Origin: Acinetobacter sp. C32I
GTDB lineage: Bacteria > Pseudomonadota > Gammaproteobacteria > Pseudomonadales > Moraxellaceae
Reading direction: 5' to 3'
Length of the DNA stretch: 64,000 bases
NCBI RefSeq assembly: GCF_023702715.1
Contig: NZ_CP098480.1
Location: 3,658,001 to 3,722,000 of the forward strand
Shown here: piece by piece, positions 1-9,540 of the stretch
Position numbering within the stretch: the first letter of the stretch is position 1
Layout of the letters: every line of letters begins with the position of its first letter
The notes under the pieces: model-generated
The model's input: only the letters and a program-made list of their open reading frames with translations
Databases searched by the model: none
What the model was told of the DNA's origin: nothing
Made by a program: the position numbers and the translations under genes

Positions 1-1
1 T

Positions 2-1564
2 CAGAAACGTGACAAGGTCAAAGTCCAGTTTAAGCAGTTGATTCAGGAAAAAGAGTTTGCTGAGCCAGTTGATGATTTTGTGCAGCTTGAGCAAAAACTC
101 AATGCCGTATTGGATGATGATGCCAAGAATTTAATTCAAAACTTTTGGCATGGTCAGGCATTACGCAAAATCCCAGCCAGTGCCTTAGAGCGTTTAAAGA
201 AGTTCTGGCCACATTTGATCGAAGCGATTTTACAGTCGGATCAACCACAAATGGCGCTATTGCGTTTGATGCCATTGGTTGAATCGGTGCTGCGTCGTAC
301 CGTCTATCTGGTCATGTTGATGGAAAGTCGTGGCGCGTTACAGCGACTGGTCAAGATGGCAACGGTTAGTCCATGGATCTGTGAAGAACTGGCGCAGTAT
401 CCTGTGTTGTTGGATGAATTCCTGTCGATGGATTTTGGTCTGCCACAACGCAAAGATCTGGAAGATTCACTGCGTCAACAATTGCTACGCATCGAGATTG
501 ATCAAGTTGAAGATCAGATGCGGGTGTTGCGCTTATTTAAAAAGAGTAATGTATTGACGGTTGCCGCCAGTGATGTACTGGCAGAAAGTCCATTGATGAA
601 AGTCTCCGATGCCCTGACTGATATTGCTGAAGTCAGTGTACAGGCGACTTTGCGTTTGGCTTATGAGGCGGTTGCACAGCGTCATGGCTATCCTGTTGGA
701 AATGATGGACAGCGTTGCAGTCTCGATAACAAAGGCTTTGCCGTGATTGCCTATGGCAAATTGGGTGGCATTGAGTTGGGTTATGGTTCAGATTTAGATT
801 TGGTGTTTATCCATGCCTTTGAAGAGCAAAGTGAAACCGATGGCCGTAAGGGCATTAGTGGGGCCGAGTTTGCCATTCGTGTGGCACAGAAGTTTATGTC
901 CCTGATGACCACGCAAACCTTGGACGGGCGTGTCTATGAAATTGACACCCGTCTGCGGCCATCGGGTGAAGCGGGGATGCTGGTCACCAGTTTAAAAGCT
1001 TATGAGCAATATCAACAAAAGAGTGCCTGGTTATGGGAGCATCAAGCCTTGGTGCGTGCTCGCTCAATTGCGGGAGATGCTGGATTATGCACGCAATTTG
1101 AACAGATCCGCTGTCAAATCTTGACGCAAGTACGTGATGAAAATGTGGTGCGTGAAGAAGTGTTGAAAATGCGTCAAAAGATGAAAGATCATTTGGGATC
1201 ATCTTCTGAGCAAAAAAAACATGGGATTTTTCATTTAAAACAGGACTCAGGTGGTATCGTTGATATCGAATTTATGGCACAGTATGCTGTGCTTGCATGG
1301 AGTGGGACGAATACAGATCTCGCCCATTTTTCCGATAATGTAAGAATTCTAGAAGATGCTGCTAAAGCAGGCTGCTTATCCAGTGAAGATGCCACAGCAT
1401 TAATACACGCTTATCTCCGTGAACGAGCTGAGAGCCACCGTCTAGCGCTTGCAAATCAATCTATGCAAGTCAATGCTGCGGATTGGCACGATACCCGCGA
1501 GATCGTTTGCAAGTTATGGCAAAGATTAATTGATCCAACTGCGCAAGCAGTGGAAAGTGAATAA
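2..1564 (+). CDS. glnE: Glutamine synthetase adenylyltransferase, C-terminal part (left edge cut)
   Basis: The frame is open from base 2, so the gene starts outside the window; about 520 residues of a roughly 920-950-residue protein remain. GlnE adds and removes AMP on glutamine synthetase in response to PII, setting ammonium assimilation. The part present carries the second nucleotidyltransferase core, with the metal-binding signature GSDLDLVFIH near base 790 after YGKLGG, and the following helical domain with the HLKQDSGGIVDIEF stretch. In the enzyme family this C-terminal half is the adenylylating domain. The stop at 1564 is 29 bases before ilvE, so the two may be co-transcribed. Confidence 0.95.
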   Translation, partial: QKRDKVKVQFKQLIQEKEFAEPVDDFVQLEQKLNAVLDDDAKNLIQNFWHGQALRKIPASALERLKKFWPHLIEAILQSDQPQMALLRLMPLVESVLRRTVYLVMLMESRGALQRLVKMATVSPWICEELAQYPVLLDEFLSMDFGLPQRKDLEDSLRQQLLRIEIDQVEDQMRVLRLFKKSNVLTVAASDVLAESPLMKVSDALTDIAEVSVQATLRLAYEAVAQRHGYPVGNDGQRCSLDNKGFAVIAYGKLGGIELGYGSDLDLVFIHAFEEQSETDGRKGISGAEFAIRVAQKFMSLMTTQTLDGRVYEIDTRLRPSGEAGMLVTSLKAYEQYQQKSAWLWEHQALVRARSIAGDAGLCTQFEQIRCQILTQVRDENVVREEVLKMRQKMKDHLGSSSEQKKHGIFHLKQDSGGIVDIEFMAQYAVLAWSGTNTDLAHFSDNVRILEDAAKAGCLSSEDATALIHAYLRERAESHRLALANQSMQVNAADWHDTREIVCKLWQRLIDPTAQAVESE

Positions 1565-1593
1565 TTGTGTAAAAAGAAAATGGAGTATGTGCG

Positions 1594-2520
1594 ATGAGTT
1601 TGGCTGATCGTGATGGTTTTATTTGGCAAGATGGAAAATTAGTTGATTGGCGTGATGCAAAAATTCACGTCTTAACTCATACACTACACTACAGCATGGG
1701 TGTCTTTGAAGGCGTCAGAGCTTACGAAACCCCGAATGGTACAGCAATCTTCCGTTTGCAAGATCATACTAAACGCTTATTAAATTCAGCAAAAATTTAT
1801 CAAATGAATGTTCCATTTGATCAAGCGACACTAGAACAAGCACAAATCGATGTGGTGCGTGAAAATAAATTAGCATCTTGCTATTTACGTCCATTGATTT
1901 GGATTGGTTCTGAAAAACTCGGTATTGCCGCAACAGACAACACCATTCATGCCGCAGTTGCAGCATGGGGCTGGGGTGCATACCTAGGTGAAGAAGCAAT
2001 GGCACGTGGTATTCGTGTGAAAACCTCTTCATTCACGCATCACCATCCAAACGTGACCATGTGCAAAGCAAAGGCATGCGGTAACTATACCGTGTCGATC
2101 TTGGCACATCAGGAAGTGGCACGTTCAGGTTATGACGAAGCAATGTTGCTTGACCCACAAGGCTTTGTTTGCCAAGGTGCAGGCGAGAACGTATTCCTGA
2201 TTAAAGATGGCGTGTTGCATACCCCTGATTTAGCAGGCGGAGCGTTAGAAGGGATTACTCGTCAAACCGTGATTACCATTGCTAAAGACCTGGGTTATGA
2301 AGTGGTTGAACGTCGTATTACTCGTGATGAATTCTACATTGCCGATGAAGCATTCTTTACAGGTACTGCTGCGGAAGTAACCCCGATTCGTGAATATGAT
2401 GATCGTGAAATTGGTTGTGGTTCGCGTGGCCCGATTACCACTGTGATTCAAAAGACTTTCTTTGATGCAGTACAAGGTCGCAATGACAAATATGCACACT
2501 GGTTAACTTATATTAAATAA
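1594..2520 (+). CDS. ilvE: Branched-chain amino acid aminotransferase
   Basis: This PLP enzyme performs the last step of valine, leucine and isoleucine synthesis and the first step of their breakdown. The 308 residues match the usual family length. Fold-type IV features are visible: GVFEGVRAYE near residue 36, the PLP lysine at about K160 in the motif KAKACGNY (Ala-Cys where E. coli has Ala-Gly-Gly), QGAGENVF near 190, and the C-terminal FFTGTAAEVTPI. The ATG is preceded by an AAAATGGAG-type ribosome site. A strong terminator follows directly. In Acinetobacter this gene marks one boundary of the LOS outer-core locus. Confidence 0.97.
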   Translation: MSLADRDGFIWQDGKLVDWRDAKIHVLTHTLHYSMGVFEGVRAYETPNGTAIFRLQDHTKRLLNSAKIYQMNVPFDQATLEQAQIDVVRENKLASCYLRPLIWIGSEKLGIAATDNTIHAAVAAWGWGAYLGEEAMARGIRVKTSSFTHHHPNVTMCKAKACGNYTVSILAHQEVARSGYDEAMLLDPQGFVCQGAGENVFLIKDGVLHTPDLAGGALEGITRQTVITIAKDLGYEVVERRITRDEFYIADEAFFTGTAAEVTPIREYDDREIGCGSRGPITTVIQKTFFDAVQGRNDKYAHWLTYIK

Positions 2521-2539
2521 GCTGTAATCGTGCACAAAG

Positions 2540-2566
2540 GCGAAGCTTAGGCTTCGCTTTTTTATT
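2540..2566 (+). terminator. Rho-independent terminator of ilvE
   Basis: A 7-bp stem (GCGAAGC, 2540-2546, with GCTTCGC, 2551-2557) closes a 4-base loop and is followed by a run of six T. It separates ilvE from the surface-glycan genes. Confidence 0.85.
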
Positions 2567-2660
2567 GCCTGACTGTCAAGAGATTGCAATAAAAGCATCA
2601 TCAATCTTTCATTTTTGTCGATTAGCTTGGTCTCTAAGCACACTTAAATATAGAGAAAGA

Positions 2661-3821
2661 ATGAAAATTACAGTTGTGGGTGCGGGTTATGTTGGCTTAT
2701 CAAATGCCTTATTATTTTCCAAACAACACGATGTTATTGTCTTAGATATTGATAAAAATAGAGTCAAGCATATCAATCAAAAGGTATCTCCGATTAGTGA
2801 TACTTGTATTCAAAGTTATTTATCCGAGTCTCATATTGAAGCGACTTGCGATAAAGTGTTGGCGTACCAAGACGCTAAGTTAATCGTGATTGCAACACCA
2901 ACGAACTATAATCCTGAAACTAATTATTTTGATACTTCAAGTATTGAGGCTGTGATTGAGGATATTCAAGCCATTAATCCCAAGGCCTTAATGCTGATCA
3001 AATCGACTGTACCCGTAGGATATACTGTAGAAACTTCAAAGAAATTAGGCCTGAAAAATTTAATCTTTTCACCTGAGTTTTTACGCGAGGGACAGGCCTT
3101 ACAAGATAACTTGTATCCGTCTCGTATTATTGTAGGAGAGAAATCCAAGCGTGCGGAAAAGATAGCTAAGCTCTATCTTAAAGCAACTATTAAAAAAGAT
3201 ACTGTACTGCTCTGCGTAGATTCGACTGAAGCAGAAGCGATTAAGTTGTTTTCCAATACTTATTTAGCCATGCGAGTGGCCTTCTTTAATGAACTTGATA
3301 CCTATTGTATGAAGCATCAATTAAGTGCATTGGATATTATTAAGGGAGTAGCGCTTGATCAGCGTATTGGTGACCACTATAACAATCCATCCTTTGGTTA
3401 TGGAGGCTATTGTTTGCCGAAAGACACCAAACAGTTGTTGGCGAACTATCATGAAACACCACAAGAGTTAATTTCAGCTATTATTCGTTCTAATCAAACG
3501 CGGAAACAGGCGATAATTGAAGATATTCTCAGTCGTAAAGTTGCAAGTGTTGGCGTGTATCGTCTGACCATGAAAGCAGATTCGGATAACTTTAGGGAGT
3601 CGGCTGTACATGATGTATTGCAAGGATTGGCGGAACAGGGGATCCAAATTATCATCTATGAACCGACGCTGGATGCGAAAGCATACATGGGGCATCCTGT
3701 TGAACCCAGCCTACAAAAGTTTAAATCTAAATCTGATTTGATTATTGTCAATCGCATGGTGCCGATGTTTAGCGATGTAATGGAAAAGATTTATACCCGA
3801 GATTTGTTTGGGGTGAATTAG
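2661..3821 (+). CDS. ugd: UDP-glucose 6-dehydrogenase
   Basis: The enzyme oxidises UDP-glucose to UDP-glucuronate with two NAD+, supplying a uronic acid donor for surface glycan. The ATG at 2661 gives 386 residues starting MKITVVGAGYVGLSN, with the Rossmann GAGYVG at the very N-terminus as in E. coli Ugd (388 residues). The reading frame is open further upstream to 2565 but those codons overlap the ilvE terminator and look non-coding. PEFLREG, the catalytic-cysteine motif GYGGYCLPKDTKQL and the C-terminal YTRDLFG are all present. It is the first gene after ilvE and suggests that glucuronate or a derivative is part of the LOS made here. Confidence 0.93.
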   Translation: MKITVVGAGYVGLSNALLFSKQHDVIVLDIDKNRVKHINQKVSPISDTCIQSYLSESHIEATCDKVLAYQDAKLIVIATPTNYNPETNYFDTSSIEAVIEDIQAINPKALMLIKSTVPVGYTVETSKKLGLKNLIFSPEFLREGQALQDNLYPSRIIVGEKSKRAEKIAKLYLKATIKKDTVLLCVDSTEAEAIKLFSNTYLAMRVAFFNELDTYCMKHQLSALDIIKGVALDQRIGDHYNNPSFGYGGYCLPKDTKQLLANYHETPQELISAIIRSNQTRKQAIIEDILSRKVASVGVYRLTMKADSDNFRESAVHDVLQGLAEQGIQIIIYEPTLDAKAYMGHPVEPSLQKFKSKSDLIIVNRMVPMFSDVMEKIYTRDLFGVN

Positions 3822-3994
3822 TATTATTTTGAGTACGATCAATAATAAATATGCTAAAAGGATTGACGAATTAATACTAAAAAAAATGATGAGCTCTATG
3901 CTAAGATGAGGGCACATTCAGTGCATATGATTGAACATGTTTAAGATTCTAATAACACGTGTGCCTTCATATCTCAAGCATTTAAGGTTATCAG

Positions 3995-4750
3995 ATGGTA
4001 GATATTCAACAAAACTCGGCAACTCATGAAGACAATGTGATCTTGTGCATGAAATGGGGAACCAAATATGGTGCTGAGTACGTTAATCGTCTATATAACA
4101 TGGTGAAACGTCATCTGACTTTGCCTTTTAAAATGATCTGTTTGACAGATCGTACCGAAGGAATTGACCCGAATATTCAATGTTTTCCGATTCCATCTTT
4201 AGATTTGCCAGAAGGTAGCCCTGAGCGTGGTTGGAATAAGCTATCGACCTTTGAGCCTGATCTATATGGATTAAAAGGCAATGCGCTGTTTCTCGATCTG
4301 GATGTAGTCATCATTGATAATATTGACTGCTTCTTTGAAGCGGAAGGTGAGTTCTTGGTGATTCATGACTGGAAACGCCCGTGGCGAATTACAGGTAATA
4401 GCTCAGTTTATCGCTTCAAGCTTGGCGCTTTCCCTGAAATTCTGCCGTACTTCCGCGAAAATTTTGATGAAGTTCGTCAAAAGTTCCGTAACGAACAAGA
4501 GTATCTATCTTGGTTCGTACATAAAGAGGGTAAGCTCAGCTACTGGAATAAAGATTGGTGTAAGAGCTATAAATACCATTGCCTAAGAACCGTTCCATTT
4601 GCTTATTTTCAGCCGCCAATTAAGCCCAAAGGCGCAAAAATTATTATTTTCCATGGTGAGATTAATCCACCTGATGCAATTAGTGGTGGTGGTGGTAAAT
4701 GGTATCGCTATGTATTGCCATCAGACTGGATCAAAGATGCGTGGCAATAA
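3995..4750 (+). CDS. Glycosyltransferase, GT-A type with DxD motif
   Basis: This 251-residue soluble protein has a nucleotide-sugar binding DxD motif at D101-D103 in LFLDLDVVIID, after an N-terminal VILCMKWGTKYG strand. Tyr, Trp and His-rich segments near the C-terminus (IIIFHGEINPP) resemble GT8-like LOS transferases. It is inferred to add a sugar to the LOS core at the cytoplasmic face; donor and linkage cannot be read from the sequence. It follows ugd by 173 bases of AT-rich DNA, which may hold its own promoter, and is 31 bases before the Stealth gene. Confidence 0.75.
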   Translation: MVDIQQNSATHEDNVILCMKWGTKYGAEYVNRLYNMVKRHLTLPFKMICLTDRTEGIDPNIQCFPIPSLDLPEGSPERGWNKLSTFEPDLYGLKGNALFLDLDVVIIDNIDCFFEAEGEFLVIHDWKRPWRITGNSSVYRFKLGAFPEILPYFRENFDEVRQKFRNEQEYLSWFVHKEGKLSYWNKDWCKSYKYHCLRTVPFAYFQPPIKPKGAKIIIFHGEINPPDAISGGGGKWYRYVLPSDWIKDAWQ

Positions 4751-4781
4751 CTGTAAACAAATAACAGATTGAGATTGAGAC

Positions 4782-5792
4782 ATGAGCGCTAGCATACAAC
4801 CCATTGATATTGTGATTGCTTGGGTTGATGGGAATGATCTCAACCTGAAAAATAAACGACAGCAATATTTAGGGCAACAAGAAGCCTCAAATGCTGTAGA
4901 AGCAACTCGTTTCGCCAGTAATGATGAAATCTATTTCTGTATTGCCTCAATTTTAAAATATGTACCATATTGTGGGAAAATTTATGTAATAACTGATCAA
5001 CAGAAGCCAGTCTGGCTTGATCAGTTTGAACAACAAGGTTTATGCGCTGTAGGCAAGATTCAAGTAGTTGATCATCAGCAATTATTCCGTAATTATGAAG
5101 CGGCATTGCCGACATTTAACTCCTTGAGCATCGAAACAATGCTTTGGAATATTGAGGGCATATCGGATTATTTTATTTATTTGAATGATGATTTCTTTTT
5201 CAATCAACTTTCTCAACAGCAGGACTTCTTGCTCAATGAGCAAATGGTGATCTATGGGCATTGGGAAAGCAATTTAATTAAGAAAGCAAAATATCTTTTT
5301 AGAAAATTTATTCAAAACCAATTTGGTAAGGTTGCGCAGCCTAAATATTCGATTGCTCAAATGCTAAGTGCAGATTGTATTGGGCTAAATCGTTATTATG
5401 AAATACATCATCGTCCGCACATTTTAAGTAAAGTGCTTCTAACAACGTATTTTGAACAGAATGTTGGGTTATTACAGCGACAGATTTCCTATCGATTTAG
5501 AAATATCGATCAGATCTTACCTGTTGGGCTATCGAATCACTTGGCGATTCTGCAGCAACGGGCTGTTTTAAAACCAGATGTTGATATTGCCTATTTGAAA
5601 GATAGCCGTGATCTCGGTTCATTTATACAGGCTTTATCTAACGAACAGATCAAATTTGGATGTATACAAAGTCTGGATCAATTGAATAAACAGGATGAAG
5701 CGCGTGTCCGTCTCGGCCTCATCGAAAAGTTTAGAGATGTTTTGCCTAGCCAAATTCAACCGACGATTGCAGAACAAGCAAAGGATAAATGA
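4782..5792 (+). CDS. Stealth-family sugar-phosphate transferase
   Basis: The 336 residues carry the hallmarks of Stealth proteins, which transfer hexose-1-phosphate from a nucleotide sugar to make phosphodiester-linked glycans. Conserved region 1 is IDIVIAWVDGND (residues 8-19); region 2 runs to FIYLNDDFFF (131-140), holding the metal-binding acidic residues; a region-3-like HHRPHILSKVLL lies near residue 210. There is no signal peptide or membrane segment. The stop overlaps the next start by four bases (ATGA at 5789), indicating translational coupling. It implies that the LOS made here may contain a phosphodiester-linked sugar, which is an inference from family only. Confidence 0.85.
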   Translation: MSASIQPIDIVIAWVDGNDLNLKNKRQQYLGQQEASNAVEATRFASNDEIYFCIASILKYVPYCGKIYVITDQQKPVWLDQFEQQGLCAVGKIQVVDHQQLFRNYEAALPTFNSLSIETMLWNIEGISDYFIYLNDDFFFNQLSQQQDFLLNEQMVIYGHWESNLIKKAKYLFRKFIQNQFGKVAQPKYSIAQMLSADCIGLNRYYEIHHRPHILSKVLLTTYFEQNVGLLQRQISYRFRNIDQILPVGLSNHLAILQQRAVLKPDVDIAYLKDSRDLGSFIQALSNEQIKFGCIQSLDQLNKQDEARVRLGLIEKFRDVLPSQIQPTIAEQAKDK

Positions 5793-6550
5793 TGAAAGTT
5801 GAAACGTATCTGATTAACCTTGATGGTAGTGATCAACGCTTGGCCAGTGCGACAGCGCAATTGCAGCAAGCGGGTTGGCTATTTGCTCGTTTTTCGGCCT
5901 ATGATGGACGTGGTAAGGCCTTATCTGAGTTCGAACAGTACGATGATACAGAGGCTCAACGAATTTTAGGTCGTAGTTTGATCAACTCGGAGTTAGGGTG
6001 TTATCTAAGTCATTATGGTTGTGCTGAAAAGTTTCTTGAAAGTGATGCAGATTATTTGGTGGTTTTAGAGGATGACATTCAGGTTCTACCTAATTTTAAG
6101 CAGAATCTTGAGTCGCTGCTGAATTATCTGGATCAACATAAAGAATTAGATTGGTATGTAGTGAACATAGCGGCGAAAAAGAAAAAGCTCGCCAAAGATA
6201 TTGTGCAGATGGATCACTATAACCTTTGGCATGCTTACTATTTTCCAATTCGCGGTGTGGGATTACTCTGGTCACGTAAAGGCGCAGAAGAATTTGTCAA
6301 AATAGGTAAAAATATAAATGTGCCTGTTGATATCTTCTTTCAGAGTTGGTTGAGTAAAAATGGAAAGGGCTTAGGTGTATGGCAGCCCTTTGTACAGCCT
6401 GCTGGATTAGACAGCGATATTTTAGGTACGGTTGCAACACAGGGTATTCAGCGTAAAGACTTGGAAAAGCGCGATTCGTCTCATGGTTTAAAGAAACAGA
6501 AGCGAATGTGGCGTGACCGTTTTTATGCTTTTAAGCATCTTTACTTTTAA
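5789..6550 (+). CDS. Glycosyltransferase family 25 protein (first copy)
   Basis: This 253-residue protein has the GT25 layout of LOS transferases such as Lex2B or LgtB: an N-terminal TYLINLDGSDQRL strand, the central GCYLSHYGCAEKF helix, and the acidic metal site VVLEDDIQVLP near residue 92. It starts in a four-base overlap with the Stealth gene (ATG at 5789, next codon also ATG). It is clearly more diverged than the three tandem GT25 copies at 11912-14387 and carries a basic C-terminus, so it probably uses a different acceptor. The donor sugar is not readable. Confidence 0.85.
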   Translation: MMKVETYLINLDGSDQRLASATAQLQQAGWLFARFSAYDGRGKALSEFEQYDDTEAQRILGRSLINSELGCYLSHYGCAEKFLESDADYLVVLEDDIQVLPNFKQNLESLLNYLDQHKELDWYVVNIAAKKKKLAKDIVQMDHYNLWHAYYFPIRGVGLLWSRKGAEEFVKIGKNINVPVDIFFQSWLSKNGKGLGVWQPFVQPAGLDSDILGTVATQGIQRKDLEKRDSSHGLKKQKRMWRDRFYAFKHLYF

Positions 6551-6619
6551 TTAAATATTCTGGGCAAATCACTTGAGTAAAAAGCTGAGGTGATTTGAAG
6601 ATATGGCTGAGTGATCTGT

Positions 6620-7531
6620 ATGAAAATATTTAAAAAAATATTCTATCTCTTAAAGTTTTATACGATGTACTCGAATAAACAGAGAAGGGTAAACGAAGCC
6701 ATAGACAATGAAGCAGATCTGATTGTACTTGATCCGACTATTTCTGATGCGCTCATTCCAAAGAAAATCTGGATGTATTGGGAAGGACCACTGGCTGGAT
6801 TTGTGGAAAAATGTGTTGAACAGGTTAAAAAGACCAATCCGGATTATGAGGTTCATTTTCTCACACCAGATACAGTGAAAAACTTTTGTGATATTGATTT
6901 TGCTCGTTTCCCAAAGGCAACACCACAACAAAAGGCCGATTTACTTCGTTTTGAGTTGATTTATCAATATGGTGGCATTTGGTTGGATGCAAGCATCCTT
7001 GTTTATGAAAGCTTAGACTGGATTCAGGAACTGATTGCGAAGAATAATACCAACAGCTTTGCCTATTACCGTGCCAAGAATACAACACTTAAAGATTTTC
7101 CTGTCTTAGAGAATTGGTTATTGGCCAGCGCAGAGAAAAATATCTTCTTTAAAGAATGGTTTGATGAGTTGGCGAAAGCCATTGAAATGACGCCTAAAGC
7201 CTATCTGCAAAAATTGAAAGAAACAGAACCTGATTATCAGGATATGTTTCAACAGATTGGTCGTCTGGAATATCTAGTGGCGTATGTGGCCTGTCAGAAA
7301 GTGATGCGTAATCATTTGCCGAGTATGTGCTTAATTAACTGTGATCAAAATGCGCTGTATTTTCAGGTAAAGCACCAATGGGTGAAAGAAAAAGTACTGA
7401 TCGATATGGCAATCAACTACCCACCTCAGCAAATGCCAAAGCTGATCAAGCTTGCAGGGAAGGAAAGAAAAACCCTGAGTCATTATTATGAAAAGGGCAT
7501 GTATCTGGAAGGTTCTCTGCTCGATATCTAA
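6620..7531 (+). CDS. Capsular-polysaccharide-synthesis-type glycosyltransferase (PF05704/GT32-like)
   Basis: The protein (303 residues from ATG 6620; GTG at 6611 is an alternative start) has IPKKIWMYWEGP near residue 50, a QQKADLLRFELIYQYGGIWLDAS block near 105-128, and a basic N-terminal helix that could touch the membrane. This block is typical of the Caps_synth/GT32 group, where the first Asp binds the nucleotide sugar; the usual second Asp of DxD is Ser here, as in several Caps_synth members. It converges on the next gene with only 18 bases between stop codons and no visible terminator. Confidence 0.75.
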   Translation: MKIFKKIFYLLKFYTMYSNKQRRVNEAIDNEADLIVLDPTISDALIPKKIWMYWEGPLAGFVEKCVEQVKKTNPDYEVHFLTPDTVKNFCDIDFARFPKATPQQKADLLRFELIYQYGGIWLDASILVYESLDWIQELIAKNNTNSFAYYRAKNTTLKDFPVLENWLLASAEKNIFFKEWFDELAKAIEMTPKAYLQKLKETEPDYQDMFQQIGRLEYLVAYVACQKVMRNHLPSMCLINCDQNALYFQVKHQWVKEKVLIDMAINYPPQQMPKLIKLAGKERKTLSHYYEKGMYLEGSLLDI

Positions 7532-7549
7532 AACAAGAGCTTTCAGGGT

Positions 7550-8446
7550 TTAAAGTAAGGTTTTCGGGTCAATCTTCTCAAATGCTTGTACAGCACTGCT
7601 TTGAGACAGGTTGAAAACTTTAATCTCTTTTTCTTTAAATAGCGTTGCAGCGACATCAAAGGCTTGAAATACTTCATTGACATGATGATTTAAGGTCGTT
7701 GGTTGCTGTCCGTCAATGCTTTCATAAAAACGTGGCTGAGAAAAATTATTCATGTCTAAACCCGCGATATAAATTTCTTTATATCCCAGAGTAAAGAGAA
7801 TCTGAAGGGCAACATAAGCCACGGTAAAATAGTCAAAAGTACCTTTATAAACATCGAGTGAGAAACCCATGTCTTTGTGAATAAAGAAGTCAGTTTCATT
7901 TTGATCAAAGTGTCTAGCATGCTCTAGAAAGGTTTCGACTTGACCATCAGTAATTGTTTCAATGGTTTTGATCTGACAATGAATATCTTCAATCCGAACG
8001 TGTCTTAAAATCAGGTCTAGGCAACGTGGTGTTGTGTAAAACGTGCAATCGCTATTCAAGACTTTTTGGACCAGATCGAAACGGCAGTTCACAAAGTTAT
8101 GATCAATAATGACATAACTAGAAAATGGAATTGAATCAAATGCGATGGCACCGTTGACCCCGATATAATCGCTATCGCCTTGATGCAGAATTTCGGGATC
8201 TAGTTGTTGAATAGAAGGGCCTGTCGCCACTAGCATACATTTTTTATGAGAAATTTTTGCTGGAAGGAGATTATTGGACACCAGTTTTTTCTTAAAATAA
8301 ATTTTCTCAATACGGTTCTGTGAATCGCGCTCCACGCTATAAAGTGGCCAGTAGCGACGATTATGTTTTGCTGCTTTAGGGAACAAAAGCTTATAAACCA
8401 ATTTATAAATACTTCTAGAAATGCGATCTGAAAAGAAGTGAACCAT
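7550..8446 (-). CDS. Putative GT42/DUF115-like glycosyltransferase
   Basis: No close family can be named with certainty. Features resembling GT42 sialyltransferases and DUF115 proteins are visible: a Rossmann-type CMLVATGPSIQQLD (about residues 70-83), YIGVNGAIAF at about 94, TVAYVALQILFTLGYKEIYIAGLDMNNF near 215-240, and a C-terminal IKVFNLSQSSAVQAFEKI. In Campylobacter Cst enzymes the same three blocks bind CMP-sialic acid. No sialic-acid synthesis genes are in this window, so a different activated sugar (such as CMP-Kdo) or an import of sialic acid is possible. The N-terminal helix is basic and hydrophobic. It lies on the minus strand, opposite to its left-hand neighbours. Confidence 0.55.
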   Translation of the reverse strand: MVHFFSDRISRSIYKLVYKLLFPKAAKHNRRYWPLYSVERDSQNRIEKIYFKKKLVSNNLLPAKISHKKCMLVATGPSIQQLDPEILHQGDSDYIGVNGAIAFDSIPFSSYVIIDHNFVNCRFDLVQKVLNSDCTFYTTPRCLDLILRHVRIEDIHCQIKTIETITDGQVETFLEHARHFDQNETDFFIHKDMGFSLDVYKGTFDYFTVAYVALQILFTLGYKEIYIAGLDMNNFSQPRFYESIDGQQPTTLNHHVNEVFQAFDVAATLFKEKEIKVFNLSQSSAVQAFEKIDPKTLL

Positions 8447-8523
8447 TTAAAAACTCATTTATAAAATCATTGAGACGAATGAAACTAGATAACTTGGTTT
8501 AGGTCATCTAGTTTCGATTGATA

Positions 8524-9426
8524 TTAGTCGTCTAAAGAAAAGCTTTTCTTTTTCAATTTGGTTTTTAGACTATGTAATGAACGAGCAAACCAATTTCTAT
8601 CTTCTGGGCGAGTTACTTTGTTGCCGCGATAATGAATTTGGGTCGCTTTAGAAAAATCACCAAAGGGCTCAATACGGTAGTTCTCTGGGCGATAACCCGC
8701 TGCAATGGCTTCTTGATAATATTGGTCGAACAGTTCAGTCAGGTCTTCACGTGGGTGCGGCATGATTTTACCGTCGAACCAGTGTTTTTGCCCTTCAGCC
8801 TCTAAACGAGGTAAGGAGTATTTATGGCTGAATTGTGTGCCCATATCTGAATAATGCAAGATTTTGATTTGGTCTGCGGCTAAACCTTCACCATCAATAT
8901 TGTTATATGAGTCCTGATAAGATTGAACCAACTTTGGTTTATCTTTTAAAAGCTGCATCAATTTTTTATGGCTCTCTGGATCTGCCTGAATATCTTTTAA
9001 TGGAGGAAGGTATTGTTTGGCTTTCTCACAATCCCAAACACAAGTACACAGCCTAGCTGAGTTCTTTCCACCTTTTGCAATCACGATTGCTTCGTCCTTT
9101 TTAGGATGTGCCCAAAGTTCTGAAATGTCACATAACACCACAACATCCGCATCCATATAAATGGCACGACCTTCGAAATTACATGACTCTGGGATTGCCC
9201 ATCTAAAACCTGAAAAAGGCGTTGCCCAATGTTCCGTATGCCAGCCTTCACCTGATTGTTGATTGGTATACCATGGACTATTTGGATCCTGACTAAGCTG
9301 CATCCATATGATTTCAACGGGATGTTTGGTATGCTTGCGGACACTATAGTCCAGTACCATCATTTGCTCTAAGTCGCAGTTGTTTGGGTCACAACCAACG
9401 AAAATTTTAATTGTGGAGTTAGACAT
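8524..9426 (-). CDS. Glycosyltransferase family 8-like protein
   Basis: The 300-residue protein starts IKIFVGCDPN, has FSGFRWAIPE and the metal-binding YMDADVVVL (DxD at D92-D94), then HYRGNK near the C-terminus, a GT-A layout like glycogenin and LOS galactosyl or glucosyl transferases. It is upstream of and probably co-transcribed with the gene at 7550-8446 (77-base gap). A highly basic C-terminal tail (KTKLKKKSF) may bind the membrane. Acceptor and linkage are unknown. Confidence 0.75.
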   Translation of the reverse strand: MSNSTIKIFVGCDPNNCDLEQMMVLDYSVRKHTKHPVEIIWMQLSQDPNSPWYTNQQSGEGWHTEHWATPFSGFRWAIPESCNFEGRAIYMDADVVVLCDISELWAHPKKDEAIVIAKGGKNSARLCTCVWDCEKAKQYLPPLKDIQADPESHKKLMQLLKDKPKLVQSYQDSYNNIDGEGLAADQIKILHYSDMGTQFSHKYSLPRLEAEGQKHWFDGKIMPHPREDLTELFDQYYQEAIAAGYRPENYRIEPFGDFSKATQIHYRGNKVTRPEDRNWFARSLHSLKTKLKKKSFSLDD

Positions 9427-9540
9427 GACTAGCTTCCAGTTTTAAGGCTTTATTGTTAATTATAGTCTAAAAAGAGCGACCCTTTTTGAAATATTCTCTA
9501 CTTCTGGTTATGTTATAAAGTAGTTATGTGAGGCAATGTA

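Noticed and set aside
2565..2660. N-terminal extension of Ugd
   Set aside because: These codons overlap the ilvE terminator T run, and the Rossmann motif starts right after ATG 2661 as in E. coli.
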